From Paramecium tetraurelia (Eukaryota; Ciliophora; Oligohymenophorea; Peniculida; Parameciidae): a stretch of DNA of 64,000 bases. Where the stretch lies: NCBI RefSeq assembly GCF_000165425.1, contig NW_001798993.1:3064-67063 (forward strand). Direction: 5' to 3'. The translations under genes were made by a program, and so were the position numbers. The notes under the pieces are model-generated. The model saw only the letters and a list, made by a program, of their open reading frames with translations, did not search any database and was not told the origin of the DNA. Every line of letters begins with the position of its first letter. Within the stretch, counting starts at the first letter, position 1. This document shows, piece after piece, positions 21,471 to 33,286 of this stretch.

Positions 21471-24129
21471 TCAAACATTTTAATTACTCCTATTTGATAT
21501 AATACTGTCTTGATATTGTTTATAAGAGAGGAGAGCCTTATAATAGTATAAAAAAATACCAAATCTATATTATTTCTAGGATAATACTCATTATAGCTAC
21601 AATTTTTATCCATAGATTAATTCATATCATATGATGGCATATCTAAAGGGTTACTCAAAAACTATTTTGCTGTTTCATTTGTAAATTTAGATGATTGTAT
21701 ACCATATCTTGAAAATTATCTATGATCAGAGCCTGGTAATAATCCATTACCGTGATCTTCACTTATAATTGATCTTGATTTTTAACTCTTTTTATCTTAA
21801 ATTGTAGCATATTTAATTATCGATGGACTTAGGTCTAAGATATTTGAATTTCTAACCTCTTTCAATTTTGGTCACATGAGATTATCTCTTCTCTTGTTAT
21901 CTTTTTTAATGAACCATGACACTATCTTTAGGCGATTTTATTTGTTGTGGCTGTTTTAATTCTTTTAAGACATAAGAACTCGCACTGCTTCCAACTTAGT
22001 TTACATATTAGACAGGACTCAAATTTTATACATACTAAGACATCTTATTGTGTTCTTCATCAGATTATTCAGAATGTTATTACTCTGATTACATTCCTAT
22101 GCTTGTAATGGTCTTGGGAGGCTTGAAAGTGTCAGATTACTGTAGCAATTGATGTCTAAAATCACAGACAATTTATTCTATCATGCTGTTATTTTTCATA
22201 CATTTAAACTTTCTTGTATGATTTTTCTATATTTAATACAAATATATTTACTCTTTAATACTTTTTGCGTTTGTTGATTTCATCAAAATAAATAAAGTCC
22301 ATCAATATTTATCTTGAAGGGACATAATGAGCATTCTTACAATTGTTGATTAGATGATTTCCTTTGCAAACTTGACATGTAACAGCAATTAATTGAAATT
22401 CCTGATTGAATTACACTCTATCTAAACCCATCTTTATTTTTTCAAGTTCAGTAATACTTCTTTTGACCTCTTTCCAAAAATACTCTGAATTGATTTCTAA
22501 TATCTTACAACAAGTAACACATTTAACACCAACTTCAGCCTATTATTCTAAAAAGAAGCCTTGCTGATTATAAATTCCATTATCATTAACATCAACTGGG
22601 AATTGCGTGTTTTCTCTTTGTTAATAACATTTGACTTTTCCAGATAGAATGAAATATAGAAATTTATTTTCTTAATTTACTTAAATTAGAATTTCATTGG
22701 GCTCCAAAATTCTTTCTTTGGAGGCATTCATTAATATGTTTGAGATAGTTGTTTAAGTTAAACACTTTTCAAGCAAAGGTATTTTGTTTAAAACATTGGA
22801 ATATTACGCATTTAATAATTTATTTGATAATTGATTAGGAAGTCTGTCATAATCTATAAGATTCCTTGTTTCCAATCTTGATAAAATCTATTTATTTGAT
22901 ATTGATAAACTTTCGTATCTAAGATGAAATGGCAATTAATGGATAATTCTAGAGAGTTCAATTAATCCTTGGGTCAATGTGTTTTAATTTCTATATAAAT
23001 AATTAACATATTCTCCAATAAGAGTGAACTAATAGATTATGAATATGATGACTGTAATTTTAATTGGATATATTAGATTAGATTGGTTATTAGTTATAAT
23101 TAGAATATTGATCAAACTGCAATAGTTTTGATAAAATTCATCCAAATTCAATTGTTATTAATTGGCTTGAGTAGTAACTAGCAGGAATCCAAATATGGTT
23201 TAAAAGAAATGAATTTGTGATATCCTTACAGTAAAGAAATATAGTGAGTATATCCTTAAACATATAGCAATTGAGAGCAGTTGTTTGAATATGGAATAGA
23301 ACTTGTAGATTGTAACGAGGTGGATGATTTGCATGAAAATAACTTATTAACTAAGATGATAGATAAGATTACTTGATATCGATTAATGCGCAAATAAAGG
23401 GAATAAAAGTAGTCAAAGGCAGGTAATCAAAAAACTAAACAGTGCCTTAGGTGTTCAAAATAAACAATATGAAGTTTATAAACAATAGTGGAAGTTGTGT
23501 TTGTAATTGATATGCTTATTTATAATCAGAGCCAGCAATTCCACATAGGAGGAGTGGAAATTAATACAAATAATAGATGTATAGGATAATTTAAACAACA
23601 ATAATAGCAGGTTTGATATTTACTTTGATATCCTATTTATTGTCTACTTCAGTATAAGCTTTGTCCCCCAAGTACATCCCAAATTTGTTACATTAATCAT
23701 CATCTCTCGATGTACCTGGATGTGTAAAGATCCAACTCCAATGAACTGGTTCTCTGATGATGATGTCATTGATATCTGGGGGTTTCTCTTTTATTAAACT
23801 CTCAAAAGCCTTATGATCTGATTATTCATTCACACTCGATTCTTCATTAATTAGATTCAATTGAGTTGCTCTGCCATCCAATACTCCTGGTGTACAAAGT
23901 GGTGATTTCTACAGATTATGAGTGCCTATTCTAATTTAATGGAAGTTCTAATACTAAGTGGAGAGTCGATTGGATTGAGAGAACTATTTAAATCAGTAGG
24001 TCTTCGAACTTACATGATTGGTTAAGAATTCAGGGAGTTGATTTGTTGAAGTACAGGTACATTAATATTGTTGGAAGTGTCATTCACAGAGATTTCTGAT
24101 TTTGAACAATTTTTACGGTACGAACTCAT
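21471..24129 (-). CDS. CNBD channel-like protein lacking K+ filter
   Basis: An 835-residue relative of the channel at 13610-15916. The order is Ser/Asn-rich N-terminus, hydrophobic segments of S1-S6 type, C-linker, CNB-like domain (YFILSGKVKCY), a CX2CX3HX4C motif (CQVCKGNHLINNC) and a long Gln/Ser-rich tail. In the pore region, where the other channel has AFTVGYGDIVP, this one has ITNNQSNLIYP: no GYG signature. Six introns (30, 29, 22, 25, 22 and 23 nt) restore one frame of exactly 836 codons, so the gene looks intact rather than decayed. It may be a non-conducting partner subunit, a channel of other selectivity, or a sensor. The first two and the last introns are the least certain. Confidence 0.72.
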
Positions 24130-24624
24130 TATTATTTAATTATATTAGTCAATGTCATTAGAACAATACCATGTAGCTATTTCAATTGAGATTAGACATC
24201 ATTTTCTTCATTATCTTCGAACATGAAAGGCATAGGTTCAGTTTCATACATCTGTTTTCCACTTGCAAAATTATTTCTATGATTAAATTTCTTTTTCAAA
24301 GAATTCCAATATTTTCATTTGTTTATTCAACTTAGAACTCCCACCCAACACTAATATTAGTTTCATCCTCTCTTCTTTTAAAGAACCTATTCTGGTTAAT
24401 ATCGTTTGCAATCTCTTTTGTTATTATTCGTCTTTCGCATATAACTTTCTAGTTTATTATCTTCCTTCCATAAATTTATCAAGATTTAAATAGATAACTA
24501 AATTGCATTCAAGTTATCTCGCTCTTCAATTCTAATGTTAACTAATGAATTTTTATTCTTCAAATCTTTCGAAAATAAAGTCTGTAATACGATGAAAAGG
24601 TAATCCTTAAAAAATTATAAACAT
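24126..24624 (-). CDS. Hypothetical small protein
   Basis: A 133-residue protein reconstructed with introns of 25, 31 and 41 nt, which leave exactly 134 codons. The sequence is polar (ERDNLNAIQLSIQILINLW, then RFFKRREDETN and an acidic C-terminus FEDNEEND). No family is recognised. The 41-nt intron is longer than usual here and is the weak point. The stop codon (24126-24128) overlaps the ATG of the next minus-strand gene (24127-24129). Confidence 0.45.
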
Positions 24625-25091
24625 CTATAAAATGTGTTAATCAATAAGTATGAAAAAGAACATAGAGAATTGAATAAGAATTGTCTGACAGCTTAGGAAC
24701 TTTAAATTTCATATTTATATTTAGATTAATTAAGTAAATATTTTTCAAAAATCTTACAATTATATAAAATTGAAACTATACCAATTTTAGTAGTCTTGAC
24801 ATAAGAAATGATAGATCAATGATTCAGAATGCAAAAAAATTAATTTCATAATTTAAGTACCGAAAGATATAATGATGAGATTAAATATCCTAACATTTTA
24901 TTATGATTATTTTCATACTTTGATTTAAATAATAGGGATTTTTATTTTAAAAAAATTTTTTAATGAAGACAACATAAAGAAGGATAATAAGATGAGTGAT
25001 GGAATAGAGTGCTTAATTGGGGAAATATCTAAAGAGCATTAATTTTTGAACATATTGATTTATGAATTGATTGCATCAATTATGTCAGAGA
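24625..25091. other. Intergenic, no gene seen
   Basis: AT-rich sequence between the small orphan gene and the end of the phospholipase D gene. Only short low-complexity frames. Confidence 0.5.
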
Positions 25092-28078
25092 TCATGTGAA
25101 GCTTTTTTCAGGAATATAATATGCTTTTTATGTGACTTTGGTTTTCAAATTCTCATCACACAAATAATTTAATGGGAAAGTTACGGCATGACCTTTAATA
25201 TACTACTTTAATTTTTCGTATTCTTCTAAGCGTTTTGTTGCTCTGAACTAAAAATAATAAAATAATTTCGTACCGTTTCAATATCCTTTTACTTCTTAAT
25301 ATCGTCGTCTGGAATACAAGCAAATATTTCTTTATAAACTCTTGTATTAATGCTAGCTTATGCAGTTGATTCTTTTTCGAATTATAAACTCAAAGGATCG
25401 ATGACTTTTTCATAAGGCATATCAAAATGCTCCATATAAAGCTCTGTACGTAGAGTGTGCGCAAATTTAGATGTTTTATATGGTTTCCCATCCATGATAG
25501 CATTAACTTTTACCTAATCTTCAACAATTATAGCAAGTTCTGAATCTCTCGTTCCTAATAGACTTCTATCATTAATATTTGCAGATCCAATTAATGCTAT
25601 ATCATCATCAATAATCATTAATTTGGAATGAATATATATCATTTCAGTTACAGGCACTGAATTAGGGTATGGAGATAGTTCATGTTATCTTAAGCTGAAG
25701 AATTAAATGTAATTTTCTGGGTTAATCCCATCTGATTGTAATGATTCAATTATTGATTTACCCCCTCTACATATGGTTTGATATTCAAAATGTAAAATAA
25801 TATTAACGAGAGCGGTTTCTGATTCCTAAAATCCTGGTAACAGTGGAAGAAAGACAATAACTTTAAATCTCTATTACTTTTCATGTGCTTCTTTGATCCT
25901 AGAAATGAGGGCTTAGGCCACTAAATTTCTCACAGAATTGCCAGCCGTATTACTAATAAAGAATTGATTTTCAATATATATGAAATGTTTTGCCTTTTAA
26001 ATTAATGAGAGATAGGCAGATTAAATAGATCTCTCAGTTTATATTATGCCATTTGACCAGGTACCAGATGATCTTGTTAACTATGTTATGCAACGTTCTA
26101 TAATTGTATAAGGAGAAAATACATTAATTTTATTTGATTTCAATATGAGGAATGAAATACTTTATCTCAATTTGGCCGTTTACTTCTTCAGGCATTTTTT
26201 CAACTTTTGAAGAAGATTTGTTACATTAACTATGGCTTTTTTTTTCCTTTTTATTATATTCACTTTCTAAAATATATTAATCATCCTCCTCATCTTCAAT
26301 CTCGTCTTATGTTTCCATGAAAATCTTTTAATTCTTTTAACAAATTTCGAACTCTTTTTATTACTATTAAATGAATGATTGTTCACAGAATTACTATTCA
26401 GATTAAGTGTCATTTAATTAAGCAGTTTAATTCATTTCTATTTAATCTTAATACGTCTATATTTCATCTACAAAAATATTTTGCTTCATCTGAATATTAG
26501 ATTCTTCCCTTCCCGCTTAAACAACATTTTAAGTATTGGAAACTACAAATCCTTCCATCTTCAAATCGTTAGCATGTAATAAATGATACTTCTTATAGTC
26601 TTCTTGAGATAAAATTACATGATTCCAATATTCAGCAAAATGCCTTGATAAGTCTATTACTGAATCTCCTTTAATCTCTATAATAATATAATATTTTTCT
26701 TACAAATTGCTATATCATGCCACGGCATTCTTGGTTCATTTTCTTTTAGAAGAGTTTATTAATATTTTTTTACTTCATAGAAATCTCTAACTCTAGAATT
26801 TGAAAAATCAATTTAAGGCCACAATTATTCAAAAGGATGAACTTCAAATAAAGGATGCTTTTAATTATCCCATCTTCCAAAACATAAATCTAAACCACCC
26901 ATAAATCCAATTTTTTAATCTATTACTACCATTTTTTCATGATGAGAAGATGATCTTGGCACTTTTGGGTGTTTTAAAACCCTAATATTTGGAGACATAC
27001 TCTCTAATTAAATTTTCGAATGTTATGGATCATTAGGTAAGATAAATGTTAAGCAATTGTACAATAATACCAAAATCTAAACTCCTTTATCAGCAGCCAT
27101 TTTTAATATATTATCAAGCCTAGTATGAAGAAATTCACTCTCCTAAGCATATGTTCTTAAATCTACCGGTCTTTTTAGATACAGTTCTGGACTTAACCAC
27201 CAATCAGTAATGTAGATGGTTTCCTTTGCTTGCAAAATAGCATCACAAACATCCTCAAAATATTTATTTCCATCAATATACCATTTGCATTCTGAAGTCC
27301 TTATTGGAGAGAAAGATTAGAATCTATGCAATTTTGTATATGGACTTTCTTAGATTTATTTAGAAAGAGAATAGGCAAAGTCTAAAAGGTCTGTAATGTG
27401 TTCAGAAGTTAAATATAATCGCATCTATGGAAGGGAGATTAAGATGATAGTACCAAGCAATATCACGTCTAAAACACAAAATGCCATAAGATAACTAAAA
27501 CTTAGGCATGCTTCAATTATTAATTTTTTCTTTTCAGGTCCTTTTACATACAATAGGGATTGCTAAGTTATTATAAAATATTTCTTTTTTGATTGTGTCA
27601 ATGTTTATATGGGGTTAAACAATCTTTATTTTCCAAATAAATTCAATTCCATAAAGCCTTCTTTCGCTTTGAATGGCAAATTGATACAAGAGATCTCTAA
27701 AAATGTTAATACACATTATGGAATGATCTCATTGTTAGTGATCAACTTTAAGAATTTATGGAGTTGAATCAATGTAATTTTTGGATCATTCTTTTCCAAA
27801 TCAGATGAAATTTACTTTTTTTGAGCAATATCATGCTCTAATTTTTTAAATTAATTAATGGTTCTTCTTATTTCCCAACTTTAACCATCATATATCACCT
27901 TGAATAAATATACTCTCTCCTTTAGTTACTTTTCGTGGTTTTTTTCAAATGTTGGAGTATATGACGGTTTCTCGAGAGAATCAAATAATTCTTTCATAGT
28001 ACTATGACTAATGGGTTAAACATCTATTTTATTATATTGGATTTCCCTAAATCTAGGTTGATTTTAAGTATCGCTCAT
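25092..28078 (-). CDS. Phospholipase D with PX-type N-terminus
   Basis: Hydrolyses phosphatidylcholine to phosphatidic acid and choline. The 969-residue protein has a PX-like region ([15 protein letters not shown] ... about residues 45-110), a PH-like region, and two catalytic HKD motifs: HHEKMVVID (about residue 380) and [11 protein letters not shown] ... [10 protein letters not shown] long acidic Gln-rich insert separates them. The C-terminus ([15 protein letters not shown]) matches eukaryotic PLD1/2. Introns of 26, 25 and 26 nt give exactly 970 codons. An in-frame ATG at 28126 could add 16 residues. The domain order PX-PH-HKD-HKD is that of membrane-trafficking PLDs acting downstream of small GTPases and PIP2. 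Confidence 0.92.
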
Positions 28079-28132
28079 TTAATTAAAATTAATGAAATTG
28101 TTCTTAGAATATTTCGGATTTCTCATTTATAT

Positions 28133-28303
28133 TCATATATAGTATTTCTTTTAATTGCAAAAATCTAATTCGTTATTCAAAATATTATGTTAATCTTTCA
28201 CAATACAATAATCAGAAACTCTGGAATACTCTCTATTCTTTTTAGGTGTTGTGTTCAAAAAATAATCTGAAAATCCCTCTCCTTTTTTTGTTTTCCTTTT
28301 CAT
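28133..28303 (-). CDS. Hypothetical small protein
   Basis: An intronless 57-codon frame just upstream of the phospholipase D gene on the same strand. It has protein-like composition (KKGEGFSDYFLNTTPKKNRE). No family is recognised. It could be an upstream exon of something longer, but I cannot find a joining intron. Confidence 0.35.
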
Positions 28304-28334
28304 TTCTTTATCATATGGAACAGATAATCAATTC

Positions 28335-28558
28335 ATGGACTCATAATTGATACCGATTATTAAAAGAATTCTTATAAAAGAGATTTTACTCCTAGAATTG
28401 GCTTGATAGAGGTAAAACCTTCTGAGAAATTAATTTTTTCTAGAAAATTTGGACTTCGACTGTTGAAAGACCTTCCAAGAAAGAGAAATTCTTTAAAAGT
28501 CTATCAGTCTATCAGAAATGAGTCTAAAAATTGCTAAGCGTATAAATAATATTAATGA
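28335..28558 (+). pseudogene. Coding-like segment, start not found
   Basis: A plus-strand frame ending at TGA 28556-28558 with good protein composition (FTPRIGLIEVKPSEKL, then a basic stretch LLKDLPRKRNSLKV). The ATG at 28335 is in a different frame and no short intron joins them. It may be a gene with an unusual first exon or a decayed gene. Confidence 0.3.
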
Positions 28559-28616
28559 AAGGATTTATATGAGATAAAAAGTTATATATTAATCATAATT
28601 CTAAATTATAAATTGA

Positions 28617-29565
28617 ATGGGCAATCAATAACAAATATTGAAATTGACAAAGACCAAATAATTTAAACGTAAGAGATCTACTAATTAAATAGCAAACTCT
28701 GTCATTGTAATCACAGGAGCTTCAAGTGGAATTGGACGAGAGTTAGCATTACAATATGCCACCAGAGGAGTCAAGTATAGAGAATACTAAATTGATTTAG
28801 ATTAATGTTGGCTGCGAGATCAGAAGAAGAATTATAGCAAGTTTGTGCATTATGTGAATAACTGGGATCTAGAGCTCACTATAAGATCACAGATGTATCT
28901 AAAGAAGAGGACTGCAAGTATTGAATAATTTAAGAATGAGAGATTGTTGATAGAGGAGACAGTGAGAATATACAATAGAATTGATATTGTAGTGCTGAAT
29001 GCAGGAGTCAATGCTCATTCATTTTTTGAAGAATTCAAAGACTTATCAGTTTTCAAGAAAATAATGGATGTCAATTTTTATGGATATGTATATTGTACTA
29101 AGTGAGCATTATAACACATATACAATTAGATATGCATTACCACATATAAGAAAGAGTTCAGGCTAGTTTGTTGTAATGTCTTCGATTTCAGGGGAGATTG
29201 GCCTACCTTACAGAGTGCCATATTGCAGCTCAAAATTTGCTGTAACAGGGTTTTTTGAAGCACTTAGAACAGAATTGGAAGATTTCAATGTAGCAATAAC
29301 AATAGTGTGTCCTCCAAGTGTACGCACTCCAATGAGGGATCATGATTTATTAAAGAAGCATTCACCTAAGGATGAGAGTGAGGATAGAATTACGATATCA
29401 GAATGTGTGTCTATGATTTTAGATGCAGCAGACAGAAGGGCTCGCAAAGTATAGATTTATTTTGAGTAGATCTTCTTCCCGTTTAAAGCTTACATGAGTG
29501 TGTATGTGAGACCTATCTTTCCTGATTTTGTGGATAAGAGATTAAAATAGAAGGCTAAGTTGTGA
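28617..29565 (+). CDS. Short-chain dehydrogenase/reductase
   Basis: A 289-residue NAD(P)-dependent oxidoreductase of the classical SDR family. It has the cofactor motif TGASSGIG near residue 40, NAG (VLNAGV), catalytic Ser (SSISGE) and YCSSK (YxxxK), then PPSVRTPM. The N-terminal basic extension and a C-terminal hydrophobic/basic tail resemble membrane-associated SDRs (DHRS7/11-beta-HSD-like). Substrate is unknown. Introns of 26, 25 and 28 nt leave exactly 290 codons; the second and third sit in the central Rossmann region. Confidence 0.9.
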
Positions 29566-29595
29566 GAATAAAAACAAATTGTCATTATATAATTA

Positions 29596-30306
29596 TCATA
29601 GTCTTTTTTTACCACATGAACCACAGTATTTGTGATTGTTGGCGAATTTACTGCCACAATTAGTGCAGAAGATACTACGTTGAAATTTATTTCCACTATT
29701 CATGCGTATACAAAGATTGATATGCTTTTCATATGCTTTTTGTTCAAATGTCTTCTAACATTGGGGACACTTAACTATTGGCACTGAACGTGATAATATA
29801 TTTTCAACTCTTTGTTTTATTTTGGGCAGGAAGGATGGCTGACTTGAGGATAGTTCTTATATCAGAGTTTCCTCTGCTTCTTCTTCTTCATTTATTTGGG
29901 CCACCACTTTATATTTCTCTAGTGCTTTCGTTCTGGTCTAACAAGTGTGTGTCTTTAGATTTCTATATTTCTTATGACAATTTGGACATGGCAATGAAGT
30001 AGGTTGTGTGTGCAAGGTTTAAGTTTTTTATTTCTTGGATTTCTTTACAAAGGGATGTTCAGCTGTACAACTACGTAAGTGTAATGTTAGACGACCCTCG
30101 AAGAATTATCGTTTGCAATAAGGACATTGTTCTTTCGGAATCATCTCTATCTAAGTATCTACAGGTGTAAATGGTCTCTCAATTTGTTCGTCTAATTGTT
30201 CTTTATCAAATGAATTATTGACAGCTTATATTGTGGATTTTGATATGGCATCCTCATCAAAGAACTCATTCTTCTCATTATCAGTGGGCAATGTTAATTT
30301 GTTCAT
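29596..30306 (-). CDS. C2HC zinc-finger protein
   Basis: An intronless 237-codon frame. It has three C2HC-type fingers of the CxxC...H...C kind (CPYCKRQFFEGRLTLHLRSC; CPNCHKKYRNLKTHTC; CPQCQKTFEQKAYEKHINLC), then a C-terminal zinc ribbon (FCTNCG ... KYCGSCG). Fingers of the first type occur in ZC2HC1-like proteins of ciliated organisms. The function is unknown: nucleic-acid or protein binding. The start codon is only 10 bp from that of the divergent GTPase gene, so the two must share a promoter region or have overlapping 5' leaders. Confidence 0.8.
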
Positions 30307-30316
30307 TAATTTATAT

Positions 30317-32153
30317 ATGCTAATCAAGAGATTAAGTAACGCCATAGCCAAGTATAGATTCTGCAAAGAAATTCTTGATTTTGCCAAACCCAATCCCATC
30401 AAACAACAACTCACCTAACATCCTCTCAATTATATGGTCGTACATCCAATAGGCTCTCAAAACAAAGGTCCTGAATTGGAATTCTATATGGCCGAAGAAG
30501 CCATTGGTTTCTCAAAACAATTGAATTGGACTCTTGTTAAGGGATCTTTTGAGTGGAACAATTAAACTAAAATTAAAGACATGAACACCAGTCAAGAAAA
30601 AATTCATTAGGATTAATAAGATAATCAATCACAAAAGTAAAGGGAATAGTAAGAATTCCAAGAAGATGATCTAGGACAGGAATGGGGAAATTACATTACT
30701 GGAAATTCCATTGTCAAATCATCCCTTGTCAAATTGCCTAGTATTCATTCTACCACATTCTTCACAAAAGCTAAACTTTCTATGTTAGGACAACATATTT
30801 AATCAAAAGGAGTTAATGCTGTGTTTATAAATCATGAATTAACATCATTGCAAACTAGAAATTTGAAAAAAGTATGGACCTAATATTCAAGAGGAGAAAT
30901 AGCATCTGCTTTTACAGAAGATGTCATTGATAATGATGAGAATAATAAAAATGCAGAAGAGTAAGCAAAATCTGATTCTGAAGGTCTTTCTGTTTAGGTT
31001 TATGATCGATTCACTATGCTTTTATTATTATTTGCCAAAAGATCTACATAAGGTATTTCAAAATTGCAAGTCGAACTAACATTTCTCAAATTCGCTAAGG
31101 CAAAATTAGAAACAGGAGATAGTAGCCTTTAAACACTTGCTTCAATCTTTAAAGAACAATTAATGGTGGCTAAAGAAATTGATTTTGAAATTCTCTCTGC
31201 TAAGCAAAAGAAAAATTAAGGAAAAAATAATGAATACAGAGAAAATGAACTTTTATTACAAAGAAGAATTATAGATGATAAAATAGAAAAAGTCAAATAA
31301 CTCATTGAAGAAGATAATTAATCAAGATTAAAAATTAAACGCAAAATTCATGCTCATACTATTCCCAAGATTGCATTGATTGGATTTACAAATGCTGGTA
31401 AGGCTTAGTTATTAAACTGTATATTATAAAAAGATGAGACTGAGAGTAAAGATTAAATATCTTAAATACTGAGTACTAATCAAAAATCTGTAAGACTAGC
31501 CTCAGGATAGAAAGCAATTATACTAAATACTATTGGATTCATCACGGATCTACCGCAGGATTTCATAGAAGTATTTAAGTCTACTCTAGGAGAAGTAGAA
31601 GATGCTGATATAGTGTTACATATTAGGGACATCTCGCATCCGCATAGTGAGAAGTAAAAGCAAGTTGTCTATGGTGTCCTTAAGGATTTAGGATTTAACT
31701 AAGATTTCTTCAATTAGAAAATGGTAACTTTGCATATTTATCTAGATTGAAGTATGGAATAAAATCGATTTGATGAAACACTCCTTAGATTATGATTAGA
31801 TTGAATCTTATGATTATCCCATCGTACCTACAAGCGCACTTATGAATATTAACATTCAAAAGCTTCTTTAAGTTATGGAGGAAAAATCTAACTATATTAT
31901 GAATAAGAAGCTATACAGATTAAAATATAATATAGACTAACATTTTGAAAGGCTTAGATGGCTATATGATGTTGGTAATATTTCAGGAGTAAAGAATGAA
32001 GTGCAAAAGCTTCCTATTAAGAGGGGAGATCCTACAATTATAGAGTACGATGTCATCATAGATGAAGTCACTTACAATAGATACATAGCCACCTTTTAAC
32101 CTGAAATAAGAATTAAAAAGGATTAAGGAATCTCTCCAAAAGGTTGGAAATGA
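30317..32153 (+). CDS. HflX-family GTPase, probably mitochondrial
   Basis: A 604-residue protein of the HflX/GTPBP6 type, ribosome-associated GTPases that split stalled or mature ribosomes. The N-terminus (MLIKRLSNAIAKYRF) looks like a mitochondrial presequence. The HflX N-terminal domain starts near MVVHPIG, a coiled-coil linker follows, then the G domain. G1 reads GFTNAGKAQ, G3 region LNTIGF, G4 NKID and G5 TSAL. Two key positions are unusual: Ser/Thr after GK is Ala, and the G3 Asp is Asn, so GTP/Mg2+ handling may be impaired. One 22-nt intron gives exactly 605 codons. An earlier in-frame ATG at 30218 exists but overlaps the divergent gene. Confidence 0.85.
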
Positions 32154-32653
32154 CTTGTGTATATTTTCTTAAATAATATTAAATTATAATTGTATTTTCT
32201 GAAGAGACACCATCTAACTTGGTAGCAAAGTACTACTTTCATAAGTTTTGAATTCAAATCTTCTGGATAATACTTTTTAATTCAAATCTGAAAATAAATA
32301 ATTAATTAATAATCGATTTTATATTAAAAATTAATTTTTTTTTAGAAAGAACAAAAATATGTTCATCATTCTTGAAATTAAATCGTAGCAAATTTCACTA
32401 GCTTGCTTGAATTCTTAATCTTCATTAAAAATATGGAGTTATTTTACTAATATTCGTTGAAGGCCGAAAATTAAATTCGTGGTTTAGAGAGAATTAATCT
32501 TTGCATGAAGAACTGAAATTTTAAATTCGTTTATCATCTATTACTTATTACATAGATCTAATTCGTATTTTGATTTATTAATATATTAATTATTCTAAAG
32601 CATTTATTAAACATTAAAATTATAGAAATCTCACTTTTAGATATATTTATATT
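32154..32653. other. Intergenic, no gene seen
   Basis: AT-rich spacer between two convergent genes. No supported feature. Confidence 0.5.
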
Positions 32654-33019
32654 TCATAATAATTCAGTCAAAATAGTCATTACTTATAAAATTGGAATAA
32701 TAATCATAATGATTTATAAAAGATTGAATTGTCTCTTTTTTGGTTATTTTTTATTATTGAGCATGATGGTCTTTGAAGTTGAAATAATCTTTTAAATTTC
32801 CCTTTGTTTGAAAAAATACTATTTAATCTCTTTAGCAGTATTAGAATAGTGGTATTTATCGAGGGTTTTGCGTGTTTATCTAGTATGATAGGGATATTCC
32901 TCTAATTTATCATAATCTTTTTGCCTTTTTTAGAATTCTTCAAAAGTTTCAGAATCTAAATAAGAAACTGCATTATTTTTGAAGCTATTTAGATTATGTA
33001 TTAAGAATTCGGATTGCAT
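32654..33019 (-). CDS. Hypothetical small basic protein
   Basis: An intronless 122-codon frame. The composition is charged (ETFEEFQKRQKDYDKLEE, then TRQTRKTLDKYHYSN), with an Ile-rich C-terminus that may belong to an unrecognised intron or be a hydrophobic end. No family is recognised. Confidence 0.5.
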
Positions 33020-33286
33020 GTTTATCTAGTTCTAATTCAAGATGATGTAAAAGTTAGATGTAAATGATATATACAACATAATTTTAGGTATCTTTAGTTA
33101 TATAGAGATATGGACAAAAATGAAATGGAAATGTTTGATTAAGCTGGAAAGAATGATTTATGATGGATTGTTAAATTTTAGAAACAAAAAGAATATCTTT
33201 AATTTTTTGGTATGTTTTAAACATTTAAATATATTAAATATAATAGATGGATTGAATTTTGTATAATTTTAATGTTGTTCATTCAT

